A stretch of 64,000 nt of DNA from Amylostereum areolatum (Eukaryota > Basidiomycota > Agaricomycetes > Russulales > Stereaceae), in contig SAXG01000090.1 of the NCBI GenBank assembly GCA_012932865.1, forward strand, positions 1-64,000, written 5' to 3'. Below are positions 19,728 through 30,200 of this stretch, piece after piece. Each line of letters starts with the position of its first letter. Position 1 is the stretch's first letter. Both the position numbers and the translations under genes were made by a program. The notes beneath the pieces are model-generated. The model had not been told where the DNA came from. It was given only the letters and a program-made list of their open reading frames with translations, and searched no databases.

Positions 19728-21534
19728 ATGACTTCCCAACTTCCCACCGAATCTCTCTCAGCCTTTTCCGATGCACACCCCAAGCCCAGCCATCTACGCT
19801 TCCAGTACGGCACTGCAGGATTCAGAACTCAGTGCGCGTCATTCCACCTTACCATGAACGACCACCTGACGATTCCGCAGAGCGAACATCCTTGATTCCG
19901 TTTTATTTAGGGTGGGAGTTTTGGCGAGTTTGAGGAGCAAAAAACTCGATGGCAAGACCATCGGAGTGATGGTGACTGCCTCTCACAACCCAGAACCCGT
20001 TCGTGATCTGCCTCAGAATCCTGATTCTATCGCCTTCTCATACATGACGCAGGACAATGGCGTCAAGCTCGTTGATCCAAGGGGGGAGATGCTCGAGGCA
20101 TCGTGGGAGGGCCACGCCACAAACCTTGCAAATGCGCCAACCACGGAAGACTTTGTGCAATCTGTTGAAACGTTCATCAAGTCTGCGAAGATTGATCTCT
20201 CCAAACCATCACGAGTTGTCTACGGCCGTGACACTCGTCCGTCTGGTCCGGCGCTCGTTTCTGCGCTCGAGGACGGACTCAAGGCCATTGGTGCTGAAGG
20301 ACGCGATGCAGGCATCACGACGACTCCCATCCTTCATTACTTGGTGCGCGCCATCAACACCAAGGGAACAAATGATCCTTACGGAGATGACTCCGAAGAT
20401 GGCTACTACACCAAGCTGAGCGAATCGTTCAAGAAACTCGTAGTGAGTGTATACGATCTGAGGCTCGCCTTTTCCATGTACTAAATACACTGGGCATAGA
20501 GTGGGAAACAGCCACCACCACCGCTCATCGTGGATTGCGCCAACGGCGTCGGTGCTGCTGCGGTCGAGAAAATAGCTGGTTATCTAGGTGATAGTATCAA
20601 GTTCTTTCCTCACAACATCGACATAGCTACCCCGGGGGCGCTAAACAACGCCTGCGGGGCCGACTACGTTAAGACGTCGCAAAAGCTTCCTCCATCTCTT
20701 GCGGGCGTCCTCCAGGCGGGGCAACGTGCCTGCAGCTTCGACGGCGACGCTGATCGACTAATGTACTTCTACCTCGACGAAAGAAGCCAATTTCGAATGC
20801 TGGATGGTGATAAAATCGCAGCTCTCGTTGCAGGTTTTATCGTGGAATTGGTCAAAGGCTCTGGCCTCGATGGTGAAATCAAGGTCGGAATAGTCCAAAC
20901 TGCCTACGCCAACGGCAGCTCTACCAAATATCTGACTGAGGTGATGATCTTCTACCGTTTCGAAGTTCTTTCCTGACATCAATGCGTCGTTTGCCAGCGT
21001 CTCCCCGTTCGATGTGTGCCGACTGGCGTCAAACACCTACATCATGCTGCCGAACGTTTCGATATTGGCGTCTACTTCGAGGCCAACGGGCATGGCACTG
21101 TCTTGTTCTCTGATGAAACGCAGAAGACGTTGGACACTCACGAGCCGTCAACTCCCGCTCAGTCCACTGCCTTGAACCATCTGCGCAACCTCGTTCGACT
21201 TATCAACCAGACTGTGGGAGATGCCCTCTCGGACATGCTTCTGGTAGAAACAGTCCTGGCCCACAAATCGTACTCGGGCGTCGAATGGGACTCGCTCTAT
21301 GTTGACTTGCCCAACCGACTTGTCAAGGTTGTAGTCGGGGACCGTCACGCATTTCATACGGAGGACGCGGAGCGCCGGCTGGTCAGCCCTAAGGGCTTGC
21401 AAGCAAAAGTCGACGATCTCGTAAAGCGCTATGAAGGCGGTCGTTCATTCGTGCGCCCGAGCGGCACGGAGGATGTTGTTCGTGTGTACGCGGAGGCTGT
21501 AATGAAGACGCAAGCGGATGGTGTGTCCATTTAG
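19728..21534 (+). CDS. AGM1: Phosphoacetylglucosamine mutase
   Basis: The start MTSQLPTESLSAF is at 19728. Motifs in order: FQYGTAGFRT, the phosphoserine loop VMVTASHNP, DNGVKLVDPRGEML, YGRDTRPSGPAL, metal-binding CSFDGDADRLMYF near 20730, sugar-binding FEANGHGT, and phosphate-binding FVRPSGTEDVVRVYAEA at the end. The enzyme converts GlcNAc-6-phosphate to GlcNAc-1-phosphate on the way to UDP-GlcNAc, needed for chitin and N-glycans. Four or so short introns are present. The intron at 19999-20052 is 54 nt with no stop, so unspliced RNA would add 18 residues right beside the catalytic serine loop. Confidence 0.93.
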
Positions 21535-22363
21535 CTTTCCTCTTATTCGCTGTGCTCCTCTGATATCCATTGACAGAGCTCGCCTTCCGTGTGGCCGGTC
21601 TCGTTTATGACGAAACCGGGGGAGACTTCGCGACGCGTCCGAAGGAATTCTTGTAAGAAAGGCCGTGGAACGGAAAGGACTTTACGGATGAGTTGTTCGA
21701 TATTTTGGCAGAACATAAACCCGATATGTATCATCACGTAGATGGATTGATTTACTCGCCTCAGGGGCGTATGGTAATTCTGGATAAAAGAGCGCGGGCA
21801 AGTGCTAATCTGGCTACCAAAAAAACACACGTGTCTGCCACTCTTTGCGCCCGGCGCAGGTTGCAGTTGGGTACCAAGTCGTACCTCGAACGCCAATACT
21901 TATCTTTACAACCTGAGTATGCTGAGATGCTCAGTGCTCCCTCACCGTCGCGAGGAATTGTACGTTCTTCCCTGTTCTCTCGCCTGATCACTTTCTGACC
22001 GGTCCTCTTCACCTTTTACAACATCCTCGATTGGAAAACAGTGCGCCATTGTTCAGCGAAAGTGGAAGCGACGGGTCCTCCAAAATCCAGACATTCAAAA
22101 TACGCGTCCACTAGTGCGCGCGTGGGTGACGCCACGACGCCGCGGCGAACGTGGCCTCCACATCTAAGTGCACACGTTCAAACAGCCTGACTCGTCAACC
22201 ACCGTCGTGTTGTCATCGGCTGTTCTCATTGGTGGCTTCGCGCAGCTTCGCGCTCTCTACCGCGATCCCAAGTCCCCTGTCCAGATACCGTTTACTTGAA
22301 AAAAATGTACAAAGCGTCGGGATGTGGCTGGGGTATCCTTGCACCCCCTCATCTGACTTCCAT
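21535..22363. other. AGM1-BTA1 interval with unresolved small gene
   Basis: This 829-base stretch has protein-like fragments on both strands. Minus strand: a terminal ORF with stop at 21543, only 8 bases from the AGM1 stop (FCQNIEQLIRKVLSVPRP..., ending CQWISEEHSE), and a fragment near 22040-22170 (ALVDAYFECLDFGGPVASTF). Plus strand: KPDMYHHVDGLIYSPQGR near 21715, and a hydrophobic fragment near 22190-22290 ending in a stop (LIGGFAQLRALYRDPKSPV). I cannot decide strand or product. The right part must hold the BTA1 promoter. Confidence 0.3.
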
Positions 22364-25300
22364 ATGAGATCTCCGTCGCTCTTCTCTGTCCTTCCCATCT
22401 TGGGCGCGGTCTTGATCTACTTGTATTTCGGGTGCGTCCTTCGTGCTCATCGTTTTCGCCTTTTTTGATCTCGTGCTCCCCACCTAGCCGCTTCCAAGCG
22501 AACCTCGCCCAGACCATAGGACATCCTACGTTGTCGGGATGGGTGATTTTTATCACAGGTCTCATCCTGGCCGCCTACAGTCTCTGGATTGAGCTCCGGA
22601 CATACATCCTCTTTGTCTGGCATTGCTTCATCGTGCCTCTGGGCGACAATAAAGACCAGAAGGCTCGACTGGATAAGGTGACTATTTGCAGCTGCAGTTC
22701 CCTCCTGGGCGCATTCCTACTCTCCATTAGTTCTACCAAGGTCAGGCCGACGTTTACGATGAGACGCGTGCTGGGCTCTTGCGCGGACGGAACACGATGC
22801 TGTCTATGAGCGCAGCCCACTTACGCGTGCTTCGCGAGCGCAATCCAAAGGCACGGCTCGTGTGGGTGGACATCGGAGGAGGAACAGGTGCGGAAATCCA
22901 CGTGCATTTTATTTATTCTAACAAAGCATTTCTGCAGGTTGGAACATCGAGGCGATGGACGCACACTTCCCTGTTTCCTCATTTGACGCCATATACGTTG
23001 TCGACCTATGTCAGTCTCTCCTGAACCTCGCACAAGAGCGCTTCGCTTCGCGAGGATGGTCCAACGTAACTTGTATCTGTCAAGACGCATCTACATTTTA
23101 TCTTCCGGAGTGGAGTGATGGGATACACCCTCGAGGGAGTGTCAGTTTCGTCTCTTTAAGCTATTCGCTTTCCATGGTATGCTAGGTCTTTCGGTTCCCT
23201 CCTGCTGTTGCTCACACACCCTCAGATACCCGCATACCACAGTCTTCTCGATAAGATTGATTACCTTCTGGACCCATCGCAAGGTTTGTTATCTGTAGTG
23301 GACTTCTACACGGCTGGAAAGGAAACATCTCTGAAGGGTGACGCGCTCTGACATTGCCGCTTTGTGCTATGCTAATGCGCGTTCTATAGCTGATGGTGGT
23401 GTATCCAAGACATGCAGCTGGTTTACTCGATGGTTCTGGCAGGTAAGCACCCTACAATACTGCGTTGCGGTTGGTAATCTAATGTACATCAGATCTGGTT
23501 CGATTTCGACCATGTGGACCTTTCACCAGGTCGTCGAGGTAAGGAAGCCTCTTGTTCACGCCAGTGCTTCACATCTGACCATAGAACCCAGACTATCTCG
23601 AATACAGATTTGGAACGGTACGGTCACTTTCGTGCTTCTCTTTCCTTCCATTATGCGAAACCTACTCCTCGTAGATTAAGACATACAACGGTCGGAACAA
23701 GTTTATCGCGCCTCTCATCGTCCGTATACCCTATTATATCTGGATAGGGTGCTCCCGCTCTCGCGATACGTCAAGGCTGTCTTATGTGTTCGAGGTCGAA
23801 GGCGGGAACAAGATCGGCGGTTCTTCGCCGCTGCTGTCCCCGACTTTGTCAACGTCATCATCATCAACTATGGTATCTGACATTCCTCCACCCCTCTCTA
23901 TTGGAGAGAGAGCTCTGGAATCCGAAGCATGTGCGAAAGCAGCGATCGCTGAAGCGCCTGATATGATCGTGATAAACGTCACTCCTCCCCTTAGGTGAGT
24001 ATCCCCCGGGTTACCACCGAATGAACAGACCTTTACATCCTTTGGACCTAGCCCATTCCACTATCAGTTGAAGCATGTAAGCGTTTTTCTTGCTCGCCAT
24101 GATTACTCTTTGACCAAACATCGCCTAGATCTGGCGGTTGCCTTACGTCGAATCACCGATGCATTCGCAGTTCCGCACTTTTATCTACTCGTTCACTTGG
24201 TACATAACCGTTTTGTATTGTAACTGAGAACGCTTACCTGAATCATCTGTTCGTAGGGAAGACCCGGAAGTTGATATGCTTCACCTCGAATTGACGCAGA
24301 AGGACACAGTCTTCGCCATTGCTAGTGCAGGCGACAACGTTCTCCATTATGCCATCAATGCCCAACCAGCGAGGATTCATGCTGTTGATATGAACCCTTG
24401 GTACGTTTGTGCTTCGGCTATTGTGTTGGACGATAACTAAAGTGGATGCGCATTCAGCCAAGGTCATCTCGTAGAACTCAAACTCGCCGCGATTAAGGCC
24501 CTCGAATATGAAGAACTTTTTGCTATGTTCGGAGAAGGAAAGATTCCCAACTTTCGACAAATTCTTGACTCAAGGTTATCGCCCTACCTGTCTTCCCCTG
24601 CGTATCAGTTTTGGAGGATCAACGTGGATGCTTTCGAGACTTCATTCTACCGGCACGGGTACTCTGGCTGGGCTCTAAGGATCGCGGGCTGGCTTCTGCA
24701 GATAAATGGGATGATGGCGGATGTACGTGCACTTTGTGCGGCACAAACGCTCCAAGAACAAGATCGTATCTGGACAACGTCGCTCCGGAAACTATTTGTC
24801 GAGGGCTCAATCGTTCAGCGGTTAGTCGACAGTCCTGTGTTCTTGTGGAATGCTCTTGGGGTATGTTGACCATGGACTATATCTTCATGAATCTACCAGT
24901 TCTGAATGCTTTCCAAAGGTTCCTAAAAACCAAAAGGACGCGTTCACTAATGAAGGCTCTGTCTCCGACTTCATAAGGTTAACTAGCTCACTTTGAGGTC
25001 CGTTCCACTTACTCAGTTTCTCAACTTCTCGTAGGGATACACTGGATCCTATCGGCTCTCACGCACTCCTGAGCAAAGGTGCCTACCATTATCTACTGGT
25101 AAGAAATCACTCCTCACAATGAATACCATGTACTAATATCATGTCGCATGCTAGTGCTTGTTGGGTAAATATACACGGGAGTCTTGCCCCGATTATCTCA
25201 CTCGCCGCGGGTTCGAGGCTCTCAAGGCCGACGACGGCAAGATGTTGGATTCTTTCCGTCTTCATACCGATTCGATCAACAAGTACGTGAGGTCTATCTA

Positions 25301-25742
25301 TCTCCTATCTGGTCATCAAGTATTAAACGTTTTCAGCGTTCTCACGGGGCTAGCGGACGGTTCCGTGACCAAAGCCGTCATCATGGATCATCTGTACGTA
25401 TCACTTGTCCACCAGGACGCAACTTACCTTCACGAATTTGTTGGGTACCAGTGACTGGTTCGCACCTGAGTCGGAAGAGGCTCTCGCTGAAGTCGTCCAA
25501 CTGCATCGCGTGTTACCGCCTGGGGGCATGGTATTTTGGAGATCTGCGGCTAAATGCCCCTGGTACAACGAGACTTTCAAGTTTGCAGGCTTCAAGCTCA
25601 CCGCCCTTGGGATGCGCGAGGGCCCGCACGAGGCCATCGACCGAGTGAACATGTGAGGCGTTTTCAGGCTTATGATATCCCGGCTGGATACTGATCTCGC
25701 GGTTCAAGGTACGCATCGTTCTGGCGTGCAGTGAAGGTGTGA
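22364..25742 (+). CDS. BTA1: Betaine lipid (DGTS) synthase
   Basis: The ATG at 22364 starts a hydrophobic N terminus, with a second membrane segment in exon 2 (WVIFITGLILAAYSLWIEL). A BtaB-like methyltransferase follows (VWVDIGGGTGWNIEAMD, DAIYVVDLCQSLL). A BtaA/DUF3419 half follows (FTWEDPEVDMLHLELTQKD, ASAGDNVLHYA, IHAVDMNPCQGHLVELKLAA) and ends DRVNMYASFWRAVKV across a last short intron, with TGA at 25740. The BtaA half moves 3-amino-3-carboxypropyl from S-adenosylmethionine to diacylglycerol, and the BtaB half adds three methyl groups. DGTS can replace phosphatidylcholine when phosphate is scarce. The gene has more than ten short introns. Confidence 0.92.
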
Positions 25743-26157
25743 GTTGCGAACTCGTCGGATTCAGGGTTGTAATGGCGGGATTTGGGCGGGAGAAAGAGTG
25801 TACAACCACTTGAACGCGTACCAGATAAGGATTGTAACCTAATTACGATTGTTGTACCACAAGGCACCAATTGCGCAATCGTGAAAGGCGAGCGTCAAGA
25901 CCGAGCCACAGCTTCCCTCTTGATACAATGATGTCGACTGACAGTGAAGGCCATTTTGGCTCAAAGCACGCAAGATTTTCGGAAACCAGTGAATATGTGG
26001 CCCCTGGCCAGCCCGTGGCCATCGGCACACTGCACAACTTGAAGGCGATGACTCGCATCGTCGGGTCGAGACGATCTTCGATTCTCCGTTGTCCTCTTCC
26101 ATCCTCTTCATCCAACCCACTCAGCCCCCCGAACTTTACTTACCAGACCGCCCCATC
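25743..26157. other. BTA1-DUG3 spacer
   Basis: The 415 bases carry the BTA1 3' UTR and DUG3 promoter. The plus-strand ORF fragments here lack recognisable domains. No RNA gene seen. Confidence 0.45.
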
Positions 26158-27709
26158 ATGTGTCGTCTTGTCATCTACAAGGGAAAACCTGTTCAACTCT
26201 CACACGTAAGCTCTCACTGGCTCTCGTCCTACGAATACGCGCTATATACCCCACGGGGCCCGCCAGTTGTTCACTAGACCGGCACATTCCATCATCAACC
26301 AAGCATTCGACTCTCGTCTACGTGTAGATCATCGCAGACCAATCAATGGTGACGGCTTTGGCGTTGGTGAGTGCAACAAAATGTACGTGCTGCTCTTGGG
26401 TTGACGGGGCTCTGTAGGATGGTATGATACTGTGTACGACGAGGAGTTAGGCAGCCAGCCCTGCATATTTACATCGGTAACGCCCGTGAGCATTTCAACC
26501 CATGTATGCATATAGCTGCTCATCCTGCGATCGTATCACTAGGCGTGGAACAACATCAATCTCACGAGGCTGGCAGAGAAGATTAAGTCTCCTCTTGTGT
26601 TGTATGTTCTCTGCTTGCCGTCTCGGCCAGCGACATTATCTGAATCATTTCATAAGCGGACATGTTCGAGCAACGACAGCCGGGTCTCTGTCCCTCGACA
26701 ACTGCCATCCTTTCATACATGGCAAACTCATGGCGCGTTCCCCTTTGATGCCATTTTTAGACTTCATCTTAAACTCTGATGCAGTGGATGCACAACGGAA
26801 GCGTCGAAGAATTTCCAAAGTTGAAACGAAAGCTTCAGACCCAGCTCCCCGATGACATTTTCAACGTTGTGCAGGGAAACACGGATTCCGAGTGGTCCTT
26901 TGCTCTTTTCTTGTCTAAGGTAAGGAATTGCATGTGTCTCATTCAACGCGTATGTTCACATTTGGTCAGCTGTCCGATGCCAATGCTACCTCATTCACTC
27001 ACACAGAGCTCAAGCAAGCTATGCTCGACACTATCGCCAGTCTGAATGTGCTCGCCGAAGAAGCTGGTGTCACACAGGTGAGACGCGGCACACTCTGTGG
27101 CCGAGATAGACGCATCAATGTTTGTCCATTTGCTAGCCTAGTCTGATGAACTTTTGCGTTACTGATGGGGAGAGCGTCGTTGCAACTCGCTATGTGTCGT
27201 CGCGTCATGACGAAGCTGCTTCGCTGGTGGGTGCAGATGTGAATTCCAAACGACTTGCCCTGCTCACACCGTGTAGTGGTTCTCCTCTGGAACAACATTC
27301 AGTGAATATGCCGATGGGGGACATTACAAGATGTCCAAGACCGATAAACGAGAGAACATCATCATGGTTAGCTTCCTGCACTGTATAAACGCGAATATGC
27401 ACTCACTTCGAATTCGTAGATCGCGAGCGAACCATTGACCTTTGAGAAAGGTTGGGATATTGGATATTTTCCGTCGTCCTTTCTATTCTCACCCAGATGT
27501 TCACAGCTGACTGGATGGAAATCAAAACCAACTCCATGATCGTCATTACGCCCAAAATGAATGTCCTTCAGATCCCTATCATTGACAAGTTCTACGTTCC
27601 CCCTTCACATCCTGCAGCCAGGTCGCGCGGGCATGATCTTGCGGCAGGCAAAGGCCTTCTTCACCCGGACCTCCGCCATACTCCAAAGCTCATACAGCAG
27701 TTGGCTTAG
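26158..27709 (+). CDS. DUG3: Class II glutamine amidotransferase DUG3 (glutathione degradation)
   Basis: The start MCRLVIYKGKPVQLS at 26158 places the catalytic nucleophile at Cys2 after Met removal. Conserved segments follow: PAHSIINQAFDSRL, RRPINGDGFGVGWYD, FAHVRATTAGSLSLDNCHPF, FMHNGSVEEF and QGNTDSEWSFALFLS. The end (PKLIQQLA) matches the family's usual size. In yeast, Dug3 with Dug2 forms the cytosolic complex that starts gamma-glutamyl-independent glutathione breakdown. Several 50-60 nt introns split the gene; at 26170-26280 the first one separates the N-terminal exon from the DSRLR exon. Confidence 0.9.
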
Positions 27710-28012
27710 AGGATGCTGATATCGATAGATCGTGATGTTTTCTTGCTGTGTTGTGTGTCGCTGTGTTTTGTATGATTGCATGCGTGTAGTTCTGTAATAT
27801 ATCGATTGACTATAATATCATTTGCTTGATCATGACGGTGGTCAAACAGGTCTTTGCATTCCTGACGAGGCACGACGCCGAAAGAGTGCCACTTGCGCGG
27901 CGGCGCGGCGGTGATGGCTTCACTTCCACCATGACCGCATGAACCACTCGAAAGTCATCGGTGCCATCCAACTCCCCCACCTTCTCTAGACTTTCCTGTC
28001 TCGCCGATTGTC
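27710..28012. other. DUG3-ICE2 spacer
   Basis: 303 bases with an AT-rich 3' UTR-like left half. Minus-strand open frames here have no domain signature. Nothing further seen. Confidence 0.45.
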
Positions 28013-29384
28013 CATGGGTCCCCGCTTTCTCTGGAGTGCGGTGACAAGCACCGCGAAGTGCGTGTCGCGCCTTCGTCATTCGTGCATAGATTGACCGATA
28101 TTCATCTCAGGCTCTCGAACTTCCTTCAAGTAATCGTCTTCCTCCCACTCACGCTCTCCACGCTTTCAAAACCCGCATTTCTTCTCCTTTCCTTGCTTAT
28201 ATTCCTCCAATCCGTGATTCATGGCACGCTAATTCTCCTCTGGAGCTCACCCGTGCTCCCCGTGATGCAAATCCCTGTTCAACCATTTCTCCTCCTCTTA
28301 TGCTTCAACCTCTTCTCGCAATCTGTACAACCGTGGCTGCTTAGCGCAGCTGCGTGGTGGGGGACCATCCTCACACTCTCCAGCCCTCTTTTCATTATCC
28401 TCGAGGCGATGTCGAGTCTGCTTGTGGCACAAAAGCTTGGGCAAGTGGGACGGGAACTTGTAGGCGAAGGCGAGGCGTATCAATTTGGTCTACTCATCGC
28501 TTCCTCCGTTGCCTATGTCATCTCTGCGTGGTGGATCGTAGTGGTGCGTTTATTCACTTGAGATGGATACACTTAGCTGATGTTCTTTGTCTTGTCAGTC
28601 GTATCCTACTGCGGCCATGTCGCCACTATCGTCGACCCTCCTGGGCGCCGCGCTGACCGCGTTCTTGTTCCTCACGCTAATCGGATTCGTTCTGCGGCGG
28701 ACGAACGTCATCGAGTCATCAGGATTGGCCTTGTTCATGGCCTACAATGTTTGGTTATGTGGCTACGGGCAGGAGTCAAACTCTGATCTCGCCTCAATCT
28801 CTTCTTAGTACGTCTTTGTCTTGTTTCTGTTCAGCCGATGCCGCGCAGGACAGTTGACATCGATTACTAGTGCACCTCTCCTGGAAAACCTGCTTCCTCA
28901 CCTGCAAACGCTGGTGAATTTTATCACAAATACCCTGCCGAAGCCAGTACTGGCGGCCCTCGTTTACCGCATAACAATACTCCTAGGCGCGGCACGGATC
29001 CTTCCATCAATTGGCGCAGACAGTTGGGAGGCAGAATACGGCGGCGAAGATGACCTGGATGATCGACCGGTAGGCTTTACGAGATTTGTGGGGCGCGATC
29101 TTTCTCATGTACCTCTGGGACAGACCTCTAGGTTCACGCGTGTTCTGCTGACATATCGTCAGGCGACACTTGTGACTGTCTACTCGCATCTGCTGCGTAA
29201 GTATATAAATTTTTACAGTGTTGCCCTCGGTCGAGTAACTAACATGGCCTGTATAGTCCTTGACCACTCGTCCCAGGTTTGGTGGCGATGGATGAATATC
29301 TTTTTCACACTTTTGATTTGGAGCATCGAGCTCCTTGTCAGCGGCGAAGACGACGCAATTACGAAGGAGTGGAAGGTGGATTAG
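28013..29384 (+). CDS. ICE2: ER membrane protein ICE2
   Basis: A multi-exon gene encodes about eight hydrophobic segments (for example VIVFLPLTLSTLSKPAFLLL, and LLLLCFNLFSQ). The family core is FIILEAMSSLLVAQKLGQVG followed by LLIASSVAYVISAWW, matching fungal Ice2. The end (WWRWMNIFFTLLIWSIELLV) is also hydrophobic, and the TAG is at 29382-29384. In yeast, Ice2 shapes and distributes cortical ER and links lipid droplets with membrane synthesis. The start is uncertain: the ATG at 28013 requires a first intron of about 50 nt before the exon with DIHLRLSNFLQ. Confidence 0.8.
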
Positions 29385-29501
29385 TCCTGATCCACACTCC
29401 GTGGCGGTGTGGCAGACCCTGTACAGAAAACCAGTCCTTATCTCAAGACGGAATGGCAGGCCTCCCAAATATTGTATTGGTGCACGATGTGTATCACAAT
29501 T

Positions 29502-30061
29502 TCATCTATTGGCCTTCCACTCCGCTGTATCCTCATCCTCTCCTTCGTAATATTCTCTTTTCCAGATCTGTGCCTTGGCCTTGATTTCTTCGAGAATGAG
29601 TTCACATGCGACAAAAGCCTCTCGTCGATGGGGAGAGGAGACGGCGATGACGATGGACGGGTCGCCTACAGGGACCATGCCCAACCTGTGATGCACTGCA
29701 GTGTGTAGCAAACCCGGTACAGTTCCGGTGGGATTGTGAGACGGCTGTGCAGCGGATTTACGGGCTGCCCCAAGAATGTTTGCCATGGTCTTGAGAGCGA
29801 GTTTGGTGTATGCCTCGTATTCCAATCGTGTAACGACCCTGCCTGAAGTCTACGGGTGAGCTGCGGATATGAATCCAGGAAGTTGCAACGACCTTTGAAT
29901 GAGTTGCGCGTTGTGCCGATGAACACCGCTGTCGCCCCGGCTGCATCGTCGGCGACCGAAGAGATGATTTTGTTCACATCGAGGGGTTCGTACGTGAGGA
30001 CACACACGCCATCGTCTGTAGTGAGACGGCCTTCGATCGACGCTGCATTGTACGCCACCAT
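29502..30061 (-). CDS. MOCS2B: Molybdopterin synthase large (catalytic) subunit
   Basis: Two exons. Exon 1, from the ATG at 30061, has CVLTYEPLDVNKIISSVAD and AGATAVFIGTTRNSFKG. The intron (GTCGTT...CTTCAG) joins RVVTRLEYEAYTKLALK. Exon 2 has HHRLGMVPVGDPSIVIAVSS and EAFVACELILEEIKAKAQIWK, the MoaE active-site and interface motifs, and ends near 29502. The enzyme inserts sulfur from the small subunit MOCS2A into precursor Z to make molybdopterin for nitrate reductase and related enzymes. It diverges from psuG-psuK across 139 bp. Confidence 0.92.
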
Positions 30062-30200
30062 CGCGTCGAAACGATGTCAAGTAGACTTGAGGAGTTGGAG
30101 ACTTGGTCGAATGTCGACTGTGTCTGTGTGACTCGGTGAGCAAGTAAGCAGAGTTGGAATTCGAATCGCTACAGCTTGCTTTCTCAACAGACACCCCGAC
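30062..30200. promoter_or_regulatory. Divergent promoter MOCS2B / psuG-psuK
   Basis: The 139 bases between the two ATGs must serve both directions. No TATA box or palindrome stands out. Confidence 0.5.
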
